In this document: positions 5,271 to 5,932 of the stretch, piece by piece
How positions within the stretch are numbered: position 1 is the first letter of the stretch
How the letters are laid out: every line of letters begins with the position of its first letter
NCBI GenBank assembly: GCA_049976725.1
Contig: JBMFHR010000046.1
Location: 1 to 5,932, forward strand
Source: Conexivisphaera sp049976725
GTDB lineage: Archaea > Thermoproteota > Nitrososphaeria > Conexivisphaerales > Conexivisphaeraceae
Direction of reading: 5' to 3'
Length of the DNA: 5,932 nucleotides
The notes under the pieces: generated by a model
Told to the model about the DNA's origin: nothing
What the model saw: the letters and a program-made list of their open reading frames with translations, nothing else
Databases searched by the model: none
Position numbers and translations under genes: made by a program

Positions 5271-5723
5271 GTGGGCAATCCCTGCCTCCTTCACGGATGC
5301 CACCTGTGCTGCGTGGGCACGGAGATGCCGCTGAGCGAGCGCGACGTGGAGCGGTTGGAATCCCTGGGATACCGGCGCGAGGAGTTCGCGCGGCGGGTCG
5401 GGGGCCTGACCGTCCTTGCGACTAAGGAGGACGGCAGCTGCTATTTCCTCGACGGCAGCGGGCGCTGCTCCGTCTACGAGTCGCGCCCGGAGGGGTGCCG
5501 CCTCTATCCCTTGGTCTGGTCCACCGAGACCGGCAGGGCGACGCTCGACACGGAGTGCCCCTACAGGTACGAGTTCAGCTTCGGCCCCGGCGACGTTTTG
5601 AGGCTGATGAACCTCGTGCGCGAGATATACGGGAAGGAAGCGCTTAAGGGCAGGGGGGTGCTCCGAGTTGGCCGTGCAGGGCCTAAGGAGGATAGTCGTG
5701 CCCGAGTACAGGGTGTCCGATGA
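5271..5723 (+). CDS. YkgJ-like cysteine-cluster protein (putative zinc/iron-binding)
   Basis: This is a small cytosolic protein of the family with a predicted metal-chelating cysteine cluster. From GTG 5271 (150 residues) it has C5, C10, C13 and C14 at the N-terminus (PCLLHGCHLCC). TEMPLSERDVERLE follows, the usual run-on of archaeal members, and then C57, C66, C76 and C96 (GSCYFL, GRCSVY, EGCRLYP, TECPY). That gives eight cysteines able to hold an iron-sulfur cluster or zinc. The biochemical role of this family is not established. GTG 5271 is supported by GGGGGAG about nine bases upstream and by a TATA-like element at the right distance; GTG 5247 is an in-frame alternative adding eight residues. 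The last 20 or so codons (after about 5663) lose the GC-rich third position where the next gene begins, so the natural C-terminus probably carries little function beyond residue 130. Confidence 0.85.
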   Translation: MGNPCLLHGCHLCCVGTEMPLSERDVERLESLGYRREEFARRVGGLTVLATKEDGSCYFLDGSGRCSVYESRPEGCRLYPLVWSTETGRATLDTECPYRYEFSFGPGDVLRLMNLVREIYGKEALKGRGVLRVGRAGPKEDSRARVQGVR

Positions 5724-5932
5724 GGTGCACTTGGATCCCGCGACCTCGGCGCTCCTCGTGATTGACATGCAGAACGACTTCGTGGATCCCAGGGGGAGGC
5801 TCTTCGTTCCCTCCGCCCCCGAGACCGTCCCGAGGGTGAAGCTCCTGATCGAGCGCGCCAGATCGTCCAAGATCCCGGTGCTGTACACGCAGGACTGGCA
5901 CCTGCCAGACGACCCGGAGTTCAAGATATGGG
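5668..5932 (+). CDS. Isochorismatase/nicotinamidase-family hydrolase, N-terminal part
   Basis: The frame runs off the right edge after about 88 residues. LDPATSALLVIDMQNDFVDP (22-41) contains the catalytic aspartate of the family's Asp-Lys-Cys triad (D33). YTQDWHLPDD (73-82) supplies the D76-x-H78 pair that binds metal in nicotinamidases. The lysine and cysteine of the triad would lie beyond the window. Nicotinamidase (nicotinamide to nicotinate, NAD salvage) is the most natural guess, but other amidohydrolases share these motifs. The start is uncertain. TTG 5668 has GGGGGGTG seven bases upstream and a coding-like codon signature from there on. GTG 5698 has a perfect AAGGAGG six bases upstream and gives MPEYRVSDEV. 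The gene overlaps the cysteine-cluster ORF by 26 or 56 bases, suggesting coupled expression. Confidence 0.88.
   Translation, partial: MAVQGLRRIVVPEYRVSDEVHLDPATSALLVIDMQNDFVDPRGRLFVPSAPETVPRVKLLIERARSSKIPVLYTQDWHLPDDPEFKIW
5685..5691 (+). promoter_or_regulatory. Strong Shine-Dalgarno site before GTG 5698
   Basis: AAGGAGG lies six bases before GTG 5698 inside the end of the cysteine-cluster ORF. It favours the shorter version of the isochorismatase-family protein. It would be a chance pair of arginine codons if TTG 5668 is the real start. Confidence 0.45.

Noticed and set aside
5605..5612. A TGATGA-like C box that might mark a C/D guide RNA
   Set aside because: It lies inside the cysteine-cluster gene and I found no matching D/D' box at the right spacing.
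5163..5924. A 253-codon minus-strand frame covering the cysteine-cluster and isochorismatase-like genes
   Set aside because: Both plus-strand genes have conserved catalytic or metal motifs; the minus frame has none and crosses two genes and their junction.
1..5932. CRISPR array, transposase, tRNA or rRNA genes, inverted-repeat-bounded elements
   Set aside because: Reading both strands shows no regularly spaced repeat units, no cloverleaf-like sequence and no transposase motif; composition is even across the window.

Overview
The window is chromosomal DNA of a GC-rich, probably thermophilic archaeon, most likely of the Thermoproteota/TACK group. It encodes two archaea/eukaryote-type information proteins: a transcription factor B (TFB, the TFIIB homologue) and a SUI1/eIF1-type translation initiation factor. 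AT-rich TATA/BRE-like boxes stand out from the GC-rich background about 26-28 bases before several start codons, which is the archaeal leaderless pattern. GTG and TTG starts, AGG for arginine and ATA for isoleucine are common. I cannot name the genus.

Layout. Bases 3-152 look like the 3' end of a gene cut by the left edge. Bases 205-1350 (+) encode a HAD-family phosphatase. It converges on a minus-strand gene (1969-1106) that resembles a degenerate nucleotidyltransferase with a helical C-terminal part; their ORFs overlap by 245 bases. A compact divergent promoter region (about 1970-2041) separates that gene from TFB (2042-3025, +). Three minus-strand genes follow and may form one unit, read from right to left: SUI1/eIF1 (4261 or 4285 to 3950), a dCTP deaminase/dUTPase-fold protein (3902-3312) and a small helical reading frame (3265-3038). 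Codon use suggests the last is joined to the deaminase-like gene by a +1 frame change. A second divergent promoter region (about 4262-4361) leads on the plus strand to a six-segment membrane protein (4362-4943), coupled by ATGA to a winged-helix regulator (4940-5227). A CxxCxxxCC-type (YkgJ-like) cysteine-cluster protein (5271-5723) follows, then the first part of an isochorismatase/nicotinamidase-family hydrolase that runs off the right edge.

How the genes fit together. TFB and SUI1 are core expression factors. The HAD phosphatase, the deaminase-like protein and the isochorismatase-like hydrolase are small-molecule enzymes, which suggests nucleotide or cofactor turnover, but nothing here ties them into one pathway. 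The membrane protein and winged-helix protein are the best candidate for a functional pair, possibly a membrane sensor with a cytoplasmic regulator. I see no mobile element, CRISPR array, tRNA or rRNA. The features most worth checking are the two places where reading frame and codon signature disagree (about 1106-1350 and 3266-3385), the divergent active site of the deaminase-like protein, and the membrane-protein/regulator pair.
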